Below are positions 24,614 through 32,647 of a stretch of DNA of 64,000 nt, in pieces. Source of the DNA: an uncultured Prevotellaceae bacterium. Lineage in GTDB: Bacteria; Bacteroidota; Bacteroidia; Bacteroidales; Bacteroidaceae. Where the stretch lies: NCBI GenBank assembly GCA_902800435.1, contig CADCEQ010000008.1:1-64000 (forward strand). Reading direction: 5' to 3'. Under the pieces are notes generated by a model. It had not been told where the DNA came from, did no database searches, and worked only from the letters and a program-made list of their open reading frames with translations. A program made the translations under genes and the position numbers. The stretch's first letter is position 1; each line of letters starts with the position of its first letter.

Positions 24614-26995
24614 TTAAGACTCTACGTATTCGAATACTGTGTCGCCTACCTTGAATGTATCGCTGTTTGAGAGGACGACAGGCTTGTTGGCGGGCAACTC
24701 AGTCCTGACGTTATAGATGACATTGGCTGCCAGCGGTTTCAGCATGGGCAGCGACTTGGCATGGTCGATGTATAGCTGTACGTGCTGCTTGGCCACCTTA
24801 TTGCTCTTCTCCCAGTTCATCTGGATTTCGCACTCGCCGGTCATACCGATGTGTACGACGTTACCGCCACCTGTTGCATTCATCCATTTGTGAATGGGTA
24901 TGCGTTGTCCTGCTTTAACACCATTCTTGATGACCAAGAAGTAGCGTTCAGCCAGCATACGCACTGTGACGAGCGATGCTCCCAGACCGCCACCATAAAT
25001 GATGAAGTCGAGCAGCATGTTCAGCCAACCAGCACTGCTGCTGAGAGCAGAACCTACATAGAGAACGATGAAGCCGATGATAGCCGAACATAAACCTCCC
25101 AACAGTGCACTCTTCATAGGAATGGACGACTTGAAGGTAAGACTCAGAGCCGTACAGACGGAGAAAAGAATGTAGGCGGGCAGTGAGCAGTACCAGGGAA
25201 TATAGGTCGTATTGACCATAGACAGCAGGAGACAGAAAATGATGCCTCCAATGGCAAATGCCAGCATACCAATAACTCCTGACAACAATGACAGTCCGAT
25301 AATCTTCAGCCAGACCTTGGCATCTTTTTTACGGTATTCATCGTTGTAACGGAAAGCTAATGAAAGGAAGAATCCCAGTAGCAGACCTACAGTGAGGAAA
25401 GCCGATACTTTACCTGCACAGTCATTCATGAGGTTAGCCGCCTGTTCTTTATTATAGAAGAAGGTATTGGCAATGGCAGAACCGATGGAAGGGAACAGTC
25501 CGCGCCCAGTTACTTCAAAGATTATCCAGCTGACTAGTCCGGCAATGATTCCAGAGATGGTCTGGTAACTGTCGCGAAGCGATGTTTTGGTGAACAGTTC
25601 TTTCCAATCTACGTGATCCTGTATACCTTCTTTGCAGTTCTGACCATATTCTACGCACTTGTAACCGTTCTGCTGCCAGCAGCCCACATGGATGATATGT
25701 TTACATCTGGTTACAACTTTCTGTCCTGGCAATATGTCTTGACGGCAGTAGTGGCAGATGCGCCGCTGCACGTTCTCTTCTGGGACGTAGCTCTTGTAGT
25801 ATTTAGATTCAAACCGTTTCGAATTGATAAACGGTATCAATACTTTTGAGACGAGGAAGAACAGCAGGAATGTAAGGAGTGCTATTAGCAGCGCCACCAA
25901 AAACTTGACAGCTGCACTGCCAGCACTTTCTTCCTTGATAGGCCATGGGGTCTCGGCGGTACCGATGGAGTACTCGCCTGTTCCGGCCTCCATTCCTTTC
26001 CATTCGGCGACGTATGTCACCTTACCTGTATATGCCTTATCGGGTGTAGCCTGATAGGTAAAGGCAAAGTCATACATGGCATCCTTCACCGCCTGCTGGA
26101 AATTGCTTAGCACATTACTAAGGTCGGCAGACGGCTTATAAGAACCCTGACGGTCAGCAAGCACTTTTCCAGTACTGTCACGTGGGGCAGATACACCTTT
26201 CAGGGTTAGTTCCACATTCTCGTCGACGCCATCACCTGTATAATAGAAGGCATAAACTTTTGGAACCATGTTTTCTGTATTCGCCTGATAATCGGTCACT
26301 TCGACAAACGAGATGGCTTCGTCGCTGGCTCGCTTGTTTCCGTCAATGAAAACAAAAAGGATATTCTTATCCTTGGCCTTCTGGGCTCTTCTTGTGATGG
26401 TCTCGTTTCTTGTATAACCAGCTTTTGTCGTAACCGAGCCTTCCAGCTCAGCCTCCTTGCTGCTGAACTCTACTAACTTTGAGTATAATGCGCCGTAGAA
26501 GAATTTATTCTCCGACTGTGCTTTGAACTTAGGCTCAAAATCGGGAAGGTTTTTCTTCGTAACCAACTGGCTGGCCGTCACCTCATCACCAAAGAACGAG
26601 AGGAACACGCAACTGTCAGGTGCGCTCTCAACCAACTGACCGAAAGCCTTGAAGATCTGACCTTTCCCCTCTTCGGGAATGCTAAGGTCAACGAGCACGG
26701 AGAACGTGTAGTCACTCGGAATGCGCTGACCTGAACTCAATGAGGTAATCTTGCGGCGGTCTGGAGAAATAAGAACACCTTCTTCGTTTACGACCAGATA
26801 CTTGTCAAGATCGTTTACGGTAATTTCAGTGTTAGGCTTCCCTTCGTTGTCGAGCACCTTCAAAAAGAGCGTAATGCTGTCCTTGCCAAGTCCGTACTCA
26901 TATTGCTTGTCACAGAATTGAATCTGTGAGACATCTTGTGCTCCTGCCTGGAGCATACACGCCAGCATAACGCAGGCTGTCCATATACGTCTCAT
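24614..26995 (-). CDS. Membrane protein with vWA-like, RING-H2-like and FHA-like domains (putative E3)
   Basis: The start ATG 26995 shares a base with the TAA of the upstream gene (TAATG) and gives a clean signal peptide ending AGAQ; ATG 27016 is an alternative. The 793-residue product has a periplasmic vWA-like domain (about 95-255) with a degenerate MIDAS ('VLVDLSIP'), a helix at 361-389, then a cytosolic zinc motif C414-x2-C417-x13-C431-x-H433-x2-H436-x2-C439-x7-C447-x6-C454. That is RING-H2 order, though the last pair is wider than usual. Six to seven further helices follow (479-676). The C-terminal 90 residues read as an FHA domain: 'HIGMTGECEIQ', 'VAKQHVQLYI', 'FKVGDTVFEYV'. It could be a ligase gated by phospho-Thr binding. 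E3 activity is inference. Confidence 0.8.
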   Translation of the reverse strand: MRRIWTACVMLACMLQAGAQDVSQIQFCDKQYEYGLGKDSITLFLKVLDNEGKPNTEITVNDLDKYLVVNEEGVLISPDRRKITSLSSGQRIPSDYTFSVLVDLSIPEEGKGQIFKAFGQLVESAPDSCVFLSFFGDEVTASQLVTKKNLPDFEPKFKAQSENKFFYGALYSKLVEFSSKEAELEGSVTTKAGYTRNETITRRAQKAKDKNILFVFIDGNKRASDEAISFVEVTDYQANTENMVPKVYAFYYTGDGVDENVELTLKGVSAPRDSTGKVLADRQGSYKPSADLSNVLSNFQQAVKDAMYDFAFTYQATPDKAYTGKVTYVAEWKGMEAGTGEYSIGTAETPWPIKEESAGSAAVKFLVALLIALLTFLLFFLVSKVLIPFINSKRFESKYYKSYVPEENVQRRICHYCRQDILPGQKVVTRCKHIIHVGCWQQNGYKCVEYGQNCKEGIQDHVDWKELFTKTSLRDSYQTISGIIAGLVSWIIFEVTGRGLFPSIGSAIANTFFYNKEQAANLMNDCAGKVSAFLTVGLLLGFFLSLAFRYNDEYRKKDAKVWLKIIGLSLLSGVIGMLAFAIGGIIFCLLLSMVNTTYIPWYCSLPAYILFSVCTALSLTFKSSIPMKSALLGGLCSAIIGFIVLYVGSALSSSAGWLNMLLDFIIYGGGLGASLVTVRMLAERYFLVIKNGVKAGQRIPIHKWMNATGGGNVVHIGMTGECEIQMNWEKSNKVAKQHVQLYIDHAKSLPMLKPLAANVIYNVRTELPANKPVVLSNSDTFKVGDTVFEYVES

Positions 26996-28776
26996 TATCT
27001 GCTTCTTTTTGTCCATTGCTTTAAGTTTTCAAGTTTATGTTCTCCGTAGTATTTAATGTCTGTACATAAGTCGTTGTCGATGACGGGAATTGACGTCAGC
27101 AGACCATCAGCCGGAGTGTAAACCAACACGAAGTGAATCTGGCTGAGCCTATCTTCAACAAATTTCCTAACACTCGGAATGCTACAGTGCTGGGCAACAA
27201 CGAACGAGCCAATCATGGGGAGGGTGGCCTGTTGTTCGTTCTCTACTAGTTGTTCAGCCAGATAGACTATCTTAGTGCCTTGCTGAACAGCCTTACCGTG
27301 TATGTGTCCTACGATACCGTTGCTATGGCCAGTCAGTGCCATGCAGATGTCAACCACCATGTTGTTGCTTAGTTCTATACCATTGCAAACGTTGGAGTGT
27401 GATGAAGCATTAGCCAATGTGCTGAAATAGTCGTCACTGTTAAAGGTGGTCTCTGCATCCATGCTCTTTTGTTTCGATGAACCTGCGAGACTTTCTTTAG
27501 CCCAATCGTACCATTCCTCTAAAGAGTAAAGCTGCTTCAGATCGTTCTTAGTGTTGATGGTGGTGTCGCGGTGGAATGTAAAGATACCAAGTTCCATGCC
27601 TGGAGTCAACGTATCCACAACGATTGCCGTCAGGAAGTTGGGGTGGGTTGGATGCTTCAGCTGCATCTGTACGCTACTGTCAGAATTGCTGAAGAATATG
27701 CCCAGTCCTGGGTGCGAGTGAACCCAACAAGTCAAGTCGTATTGGAGGTTGGTTTCGCGGCGCAGTTTACGCAGTTCTTCTAGTACCTTCAATTTAATCT
27801 TGCCGCCGAAGTTCAGTTCGTACTCTTCAAGCAGTGCATCATCGCCTGGCAGTACAATCTGTTCCAACGATACATAGTACTCGTTACTTTCAGCGTCGTG
27901 TACCCAGCGCCCTAACACCATGCAACCATACTCACGAGCCTGTTCTGGCGCATTTTGGTCGTTGACATACATGTTATATAATTCTTCGATGCATGTGTTT
28001 TTGATGTAGATGCGCCGCACCGCCGAATCATAACAGAAGTCCTCCACGTCAACCTTCATGTAGTCAGGATTGTCAATGACGCCTTCAAGACTCTGCTTCT
28101 TGAGGATAGTAGCCGTCTTGCGACGTACAACAATGCCACTTTCTGCATTATTGTTGCTATTGGTGTGGGGCGAACGATAGTTTGCGACGGGGACGGCCTC
28201 TTTCTTCTTTCCTGACCTGCTAATGGCATAAATCAAGAGAAGGAGCAGGAGTATTCCGATACAAGAGCCGATGATGATTAAGGTCTGTTTGTCTAAACCG
28301 AGGAATGGTTTTTCCTCCTTGGCATTCAACTCTCTTTCTAAGAGGTTAAGGTTTGTTTCGCACGGCCCTAATTTGTCGTTAAGCATTGCTTGCATCTGTT
28401 CAACGCATGTTTGACGGTCTTCAAACTCCTGATTTCCATACTGATCAAGGAAGTCTTCAATCATCATGGTCTTTTTACCTTGATAGCGTTCTATCGAGTC
28501 GCGTTGGTTGGCGATGAAATAGCGCAGGTCGTGCATTGTGATATATGCCTCCTTATCTGTCGAGTTCTTCAGACAGTTGATGTGGTTGTCAATATCCTTA
28601 TTGAGAGAGGCCATCTCTGCTTCTTTTAAATAAGGTATGGTCTCCACATATTCTCTGAAGCTACTGACAACCTTTGCCGACTGCAGAGGTTCAGTATTTG
28701 TACCCTTAACAGCTTGTGCCTGAATGCCCATAAAGAGCAGCATGGCAACAATCAAATTGTTTTTTAGTTTATTCAT
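26995..28776 (-). CDS. Membrane-anchored JAMM/JAB metallopeptidase (deubiquitinase-like)
   Basis: The 593-residue protein has a signal peptide (about 1-22), a helical periplasmic region with several Cys (30-158), one membrane helix (165-186) and a cytosolic JAB domain. The catalytic set is complete: Glu282 in 'REYGCMVLG', His353 and His355 in 'WVHSHPGLG', Ser363 and Asp366 in 'FFSNSDSS'. The last 130 residues ('GIVGHIHGKAV', 'GSFVVAQHCSIPSVRKFV') may be a second, inactive MPN-like domain. It should cleave isopeptide bonds of the ubiquitin-like protein on the inner face of the membrane. Because that protein already ends in its mature form, deconjugation is more likely than precursor processing. 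Confidence 0.9.
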   Translation of the reverse strand: MNKLKNNLIVAMLLFMGIQAQAVKGTNTEPLQSAKVVSSFREYVETIPYLKEAEMASLNKDIDNHINCLKNSTDKEAYITMHDLRYFIANQRDSIERYQGKKTMMIEDFLDQYGNQEFEDRQTCVEQMQAMLNDKLGPCETNLNLLERELNAKEEKPFLGLDKQTLIIIGSCIGILLLLLLIYAISRSGKKKEAVPVANYRSPHTNSNNNAESGIVVRRKTATILKKQSLEGVIDNPDYMKVDVEDFCYDSAVRRIYIKNTCIEELYNMYVNDQNAPEQAREYGCMVLGRWVHDAESNEYYVSLEQIVLPGDDALLEEYELNFGGKIKLKVLEELRKLRRETNLQYDLTCWVHSHPGLGIFFSNSDSSVQMQLKHPTHPNFLTAIVVDTLTPGMELGIFTFHRDTTINTKNDLKQLYSLEEWYDWAKESLAGSSKQKSMDAETTFNSDDYFSTLANASSHSNVCNGIELSNNMVVDICMALTGHSNGIVGHIHGKAVQQGTKIVYLAEQLVENEQQATLPMIGSFVVAQHCSIPSVRKFVEDRLSQIHFVLVYTPADGLLTSIPVIDNDLCTDIKYYGEHKLENLKQWTKRSR

Positions 28777-28782
28777 TGCGTA

Positions 28783-30117
28783 TCAAATTGAAACGTTTTT
28801 ATTCGGATTCTGCCCGGGCTTGCGCCATCTCTTATACTTGGCAGGTATCTGGTCGTTGAGTGATGGCCTTTTGGGCTCTGCTTTTGGAGTCTCCTTAGCT
28901 TCGGGCTTCTTTTTCATTTCCTGAAGTCGTTGTTTGGCTGCCTCACCTTCTTTGCTTAGCTTGCGCTGCAGTTTGCCAGTTACGGCTTGCTCAGCTTGTT
29001 TCATCCCAGGAACGTTGCCAAAGGGGTTGGCCGCATTAACGCCATTCATTCCTCCACCAGCCATCTTTGTGATGCCCTCCATCATTTGTCTTTGGGCTTT
29101 CTGCAACTGGTTGTTCTTAATGGTCTGAATGACTTGCTTTCCACCGAAGATTAGAAGAGCCAGACCGCCGAGACCACCGACGAGCCACATAATCTCCTTT
29201 TTGTCTTTAGCTGCCTGCAATGCAGAAGCTGCTGACAGAGAGTCGGTCAGGGCTTTGGCCTCTTGAGCCTTTTGGGCGGCTTGAGCAGCTGCTGCGTTCT
29301 GGGCCGTTTCGGCCTGCGCTTCCAGCTCCTGTTTTTTATTGTCGTAAGCATCAAGCGTCTGGGCTATCTGCTTACTGACTTCATCGTCGGTCACCTTGAA
29401 GCGTAGTTCGCGCAGCATCGAAGCCTCATGTGTCAGTTCTTCAGAGAAGGGAAGTTTCTTAGCTTTTTCAAGCATCGACATCACAGAACTGATGCGGATG
29501 GCAGCTTCATCTGCAGGTGAGAGCCCTTCATCGGTCAGTTCCTCTGTCGTAATAGTTTCTGAGCCAACATCATTCCCATCACTGCCGTTTCCAACACCAC
29601 CAGCTGCAGAACGAGTCTTATTCGCTTTCGGTTTTAATTGAAGTGTTCCACACTGGCCAAACACCTTGTAATGGCGTTTGCCTTCATAGTGAGCCAGATA
29701 GAGTGGGATAGAGAGCTGGGCGTCTTCGTCCTTTACAGTAAACTGTAAGACAGGATTCTCTTGAAGCAGATAATAACCGTCAGAAGAGGGCGTATAGGTT
29801 ATGTTGGACGGGACCATAAAGGCACTCGGCGTCTGACCGTCGAACTTCAAATCCCGGTAATTACCCGTTCTGTCAAAGATAACGACGGCAATTTCGTCCA
29901 GTTTTTTGTATTTGTCCTGGGTCCGCTGACCTAACTTTTTCAGAATGTTGTTAAACTTCACCGTAACCTGGCCCCCGTCTCGCGTCATGTTGTAATTCAG
30001 GATGACCCTATCGCCGTTAGTAGAATAGAGCGTGTCTTTGACGTCCTTAGCCAAAGTCAAGGTACTGCTAACGAAGACAGCAGCCAGACATGCCGTAAAA
30101 CGTAGTCTTTTTGTCAT
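28783..30117 (-). CDS. Envelope protein with signal peptide, beta domain, coiled coil and membrane helix
   Basis: The 444-residue protein has a signal peptide ending TLAK, a periplasmic beta domain (25-165) that ends 'SIPLYLAHYEGKRHYKVFGQ', an acidic linker, an Ala/Gln-rich coiled coil (about 205-310), a membrane helix (about 318-336, 'IMWLVGGLGGLALLIFGGKQVI') and a cytosolic tail with Lys/Pro-rich sequence and a Gly/Met/Asn stretch. I do not recognise a family. The beta domain resembles that of the next gene (30114), where the equivalent line is 'RMPIYIAKFKGKKKLILLEKQ'. It is a candidate component of a trans-envelope complex. Its ATG overlaps the previous stop by 4 bases. Confidence 0.6.
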   Translation of the reverse strand: MTKRLRFTACLAAVFVSSTLTLAKDVKDTLYSTNGDRVILNYNMTRDGGQVTVKFNNILKKLGQRTQDKYKKLDEIAVVIFDRTGNYRDLKFDGQTPSAFMVPSNITYTPSSDGYYLLQENPVLQFTVKDEDAQLSIPLYLAHYEGKRHYKVFGQCGTLQLKPKANKTRSAAGGVGNGSDGNDVGSETITTEELTDEGLSPADEAAIRISSVMSMLEKAKKLPFSEELTHEASMLRELRFKVTDDEVSKQIAQTLDAYDNKKQELEAQAETAQNAAAAQAAQKAQEAKALTDSLSAASALQAAKDKKEIMWLVGGLGGLALLIFGGKQVIQTIKNNQLQKAQRQMMEGITKMAGGGMNGVNAANPFGNVPGMKQAEQAVTGKLQRKLSKEGEAAKQRLQEMKKKPEAKETPKAEPKRPSLNDQIPAKYKRWRKPGQNPNKNVSI

Positions 30118-31163
30118 AGATTCTTAATGCGGTTGTAGCGTTCTATGATTTTGGTCTTATAGTCGCCACCTTTTTTCCAGGCTGAGGCATGCTTCGAGCA
30201 AGTTGGGTCTGTACAGCACTGATAGAGTGCATTTACTTGACTCATAACGCTGGCCTTGGCTTCTTTGCGGTTGTTACTGCTATAAATCTTCTTGTAGAAG
30301 TCGTCCAACTTGTGGTAAATCTGCTGGAGTGAGAGCGAACAGTAGCTGCAAGTATGCCCTTCTCTGACTCGCCCGTGTCTACCGCAGTCGCCTTCCCTGA
30401 AGTTGGCGTTGTCAAGGCGTTCCTTTAGGGCGTTGTAACGCTTATAACCGCCATCGCCAGCCGTCCAGTTGTGGGCGGCAATAGCATTGTCTATACGTTC
30501 TTTGAGCGCGTCAATCCTCTTTTCATAAGTTTCTTTCTGCTTGCTTACTGATGTCTTGTGTTTCGGATTGGTGCAGATAACAACTCTTTTTAGCTCGTTT
30601 TCCAACTTTTCACAGTCGGTGCTTAGGGATAGGTACTCCTTGCTGGGCTTTAGTTCTGCATCAATGTCAAGCTCTATGACCTGTTTTTCAAGCAGTATCA
30701 ACTTTTTCTTGCCTTTGAATTTGGCAATGTAGATAGGCATACGACACTTGGCTCCCTCCTCATTGCTTACAGTAACGTTGGGAAGCGACTGTTTGTCGGA
30801 AGGCTCTACAAGCATCACAGCGTTCATCGGATTATTATATGGGTCGATGACCCTTTTGTTCTTTGTTCCGCCAAACTTCTTGTCGAAGCGGATGGAGGTA
30901 CGAAGCTTCTTGATGCTTTTCTCAGAATAAGCCTGATCGAAGAGTATCAAGACCTTCGATTCATCCAAATTCTCCAATTCAATGGCAACTTCAGCCGAAC
31001 TGTCGTCACCAGTGTTCTTAAGTGTAGCAAAAATATTGCAGTAGCCTAAGCTGACAGTCTCCTGCGAGTGGTCATTACTCAGACTTATCTTTTTCTGCTC
31101 ATCGGCATTGATATTGATGCATACTAAGCAGAAGCCGAGGGTTAGTAACAGAATCTTCCTCAT
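30114..31163 (-). CDS. Secreted beta-domain protein with Cys/His cluster
   Basis: The 349-residue protein has a signal peptide (about 1-20) and a beta domain (30-175) similar to that of its neighbour at 28783. A charged helical region (175-250) is followed by a Cys/His cluster (about 258-325): 'CGRHGRVREGHTCSYC' and 'CCTDPTCSKH'. The cluster could bind zinc or form disulfides in the periplasm. No membrane helix is seen after the signal peptide. The family is not recognised. Its place between E2 and JAMM genes suggests a role in the same envelope assembly (inference). Confidence 0.6.
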   Translation of the reverse strand: MRKILLLTLGFCLVCININADEQKKISLSNDHSQETVSLGYCNIFATLKNTGDDSSAEVAIELENLDESKVLILFDQAYSEKSIKKLRTSIRFDKKFGGTKNKRVIDPYNNPMNAVMLVEPSDKQSLPNVTVSNEEGAKCRMPIYIAKFKGKKKLILLEKQVIELDIDAELKPSKEYLSLSTDCEKLENELKRVVICTNPKHKTSVSKQKETYEKRIDALKERIDNAIAAHNWTAGDGGYKRYNALKERLDNANFREGDCGRHGRVREGHTCSYCSLSLQQIYHKLDDFYKKIYSSNNRKEAKASVMSQVNALYQCCTDPTCSKHASAWKKGGDYKTKIIERYNRIKNL

Positions 31164-31174
31164 AGTATTGTTTC

Positions 31175-31840
31175 TTAGATGCTCAGTGATATTTTCTTCT
31201 TAGGCTTTTCTTCCTTATTGCCGTCAGTGGGCGGAGTAGGGGAAACAGGTTTCTCATCAGTCTGGCTATCCTGCGCAAATCTTACCCAACCGTTAGGCTC
31301 GCCTTCTTCGCGTACCCACTCTGCCACCCCTTGATCCTCGGGGTAGGGGTAGGTGTTCTGGGCGTGGTACATCTGATATTTTAGGTAACGCTCGACGCGA
31401 AGAACCAAATCTTTAATGGAAGCCAGAACACCCATCTCTTTGATAGTCAAACAGACATGGCCTTTGAACGACCCACTACTGCGGATGTTGGGATGCCAGA
31501 TGTCGGTCAGGAAAGTAAAGACGGGATTGCCGTCGGCTGAAGGGTAGTTGTTTGGCAGCACGATGCTCATCTTGTGCAGATTGCCGAAGATGGGCTTACG
31601 CGGGGGCTGTGTGTCTTCTACACCGACAATCGACTTGCAGCGGTACCATATCTCAAACTCCGTGGGTAGTCCCATGGCATTCTTCCGACGGATGATATAC
31701 GAAAGTGACGGCTTGAAAGGATTAGGACTGTTCTCCTTGCGCTTGCTGCACACGGCGTCCAGCTCCTTCCATTCCTGGAACAGACGGGCGTCGCGGCCCT
31801 TCAATTCCTTCAAATTAAAGTTGTTTATTGCTGGATTCAT
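31175..31840 (-). CDS. E2-like ubiquitin-conjugating enzyme (UBC fold)
   Basis: The 221-residue protein carries the UBC core: a strand pattern leading to 'MSIVLPNNYPSADGNPVFTFLTDIWHPN' with the HPN motif at 116-118, then Cys130 in 'GHVCLTI' as the thioester residue, 12 residues after the HPN Asn (9 in typical eukaryotic E2s, so a 3-residue insertion). The helix 'SIKDLVLRVERYLKY' and 'QNTYPYPEDQGVAEWV' match the crossover helix and the C-terminal 'P.N..A' region. The tail (180-221) is Pro/Lys-rich and probably unstructured. It is cytosolic and should accept the ubiquitin-like protein from the E1 at 23411. The gene starts 23 bases after the ubiquitin-like gene. Confidence 0.92.
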   Translation of the reverse strand: MNPAINNFNLKELKGRDARLFQEWKELDAVCSKRKENSPNPFKPSLSYIIRRKNAMGLPTEFEIWYRCKSIVGVEDTQPPRKPIFGNLHKMSIVLPNNYPSADGNPVFTFLTDIWHPNIRSSGSFKGHVCLTIKEMGVLASIKDLVLRVERYLKYQMYHAQNTYPYPEDQGVAEWVREEGEPNGWVRFAQDSQTDEKPVSPTPPTDGNKEEKPKKKISLSI

Positions 31841-31863
31841 AATTATCTCTTTTCAATTGTCAA

Positions 31864-32190
31864 TTAGCCTGCTATAGGCACTGAAATGAGGTGCAGATGA
31901 TCCATGGGCTGGATGTCATAGTCAACGAGAGCCATCTCGCGACCGTTCTCGTCCTCAAACTCCAGGATCACAGGCTCCTCGTCGTCATCCATCAGTTTGC
32001 CAAGCAGATACTGGATGGGGTTGCCCCCATTGTCCATCTTGGGCAGTTCAAACACTTGGACAATACTGTTAATCTGGTCGCGTATTGTCTTGTTCGGGTC
32101 AGTCACTTTGACTTCAATCTCGTCATACGATGTACCGTCGATGGTCAGCATGACGATAAACTCTTCTTGATAGAATTCCTGGTCTGTCAT
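31864..32190 (-). CDS. Ubiquitin-like beta-grasp protein
   Basis: The start ATG 32190 gives a 108-residue protein; the frame is open upstream, but that sequence is repeat DNA. It has a beta-hairpin start ('FIVMLTIDGTSYDEIEVKVT'), a helix ('IRDQINSIVQVFELP') and a C-terminal segment 'LVDYDIQPMDHLHLISVPIAG'. Ubiquitin reads 'LSDYNIQKESTLHL' followed by seven residues ending in GG; here the same motif is followed by seven residues ending in Ala-Gly, so the terminal Gly coincides with ubiquitin Gly76. No residues follow the Gly, so no processing is needed. An insertion in the middle ('MDNGGNPIQYLLGKLMDDDEEPV') accounts for the extra length. It is the first gene of the ubiquitin-type cassette. Confidence 0.88.
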   Translation of the reverse strand: MTDQEFYQEEFIVMLTIDGTSYDEIEVKVTDPNKTIRDQINSIVQVFELPKMDNGGNPIQYLLGKLMDDDEEPVILEFEDENGREMALVDYDIQPMDHLHLISVPIAG

Positions 32191-32238
32191 AATCGTAATA
32201 TTTGTTTTTGTTTTTAATATGTTTATATCTTTAAAAAT

Positions 32239-32531
32239 CCTGCACTTCCTGCACTGACCACTGACAGTCAAGAGGTTACAGCATTAAATTATTTGGAAAT
32301 CCTGCACTGGATTCTGCACTCATTCCTGCACTGCCAAAACCCGCCGCCTTTTGCTCGTAAACCGCCGCTTTTTGTCAAAAACCCGCCGCCTTTTGCCTGA
32401 AATCCCTCTAAAATTGCTGCACTTCATAGGTCCCTTCAGATTCTCAAGTGCAGGTTTCAGTGCAGGAAAACAAGCCGTCTCCGACGTATAACCACCTGAT
32501 TTCCAGTAGTCAGTGCAGGTAGTGCAGGTTT
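32239..32531. repeat. CTGCACT motif cluster in both orientations
   Basis: CTGCACT or TGCACT recurs at about 32240, 32249, 32300, 32313, 32326 and 32417, then the reverse complement AGTGCAGG recurs at about 32449, 32461, 32511 and 32519. The arrangement allows long-range stem formation in an RNA crossing the gap between the PAAR-like gene and the ubiquitin-like gene. No promoter of the TAnnTTTG type is visible here. Open frames across this stretch are judged repeat artefacts. Confidence 0.65.
32340..32395. repeat. Three CCGCCGC[C/T]TTTTG units, 21-bp period
   Basis: Units start at 32340, 32361 and 32382, exactly 21 bp apart, each with an 'ACCGCCGC..TTT' core and a variable rest. They lie in the 0.5 kb gap upstream of the ubiquitin-like gene. 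Confidence 0.8.
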
Positions 32532-32560
32532 CCTTACAGTTTATAACCATATATCTACTT

Positions 32561-32647
32561 GTTTGGCGCCGCTATTTGGGGCTTTTGGTGCCGCTATTCG
32601 GGTCGTTTGGCGCCGCTATTCGTCTTGTTTAGAGCCCCCATTCGTGA
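32561..32647. repeat. Four GTTTGGCGCCGCTATTCG units, 22-bp period
   Basis: Units begin at 32561, 32583, 32605 and 32627 with exact 22-bp spacing; the last is degenerate (GTTTAGAGCCCCCATTCG). The core contains the GGCGCC palindrome. The array begins about 50 bases after the stop codon of the PAAR-like gene in the direction of transcription. Confidence 0.85.

Noticed and set aside
32320..32550. A 76-residue open frame with repeated KRRR segments in the gap before the ubiquitin-like gene
   Set aside because: The KRRR pattern is produced by the 21-bp CCGCCGC-type repeat, and the start lies in another repeat cluster.
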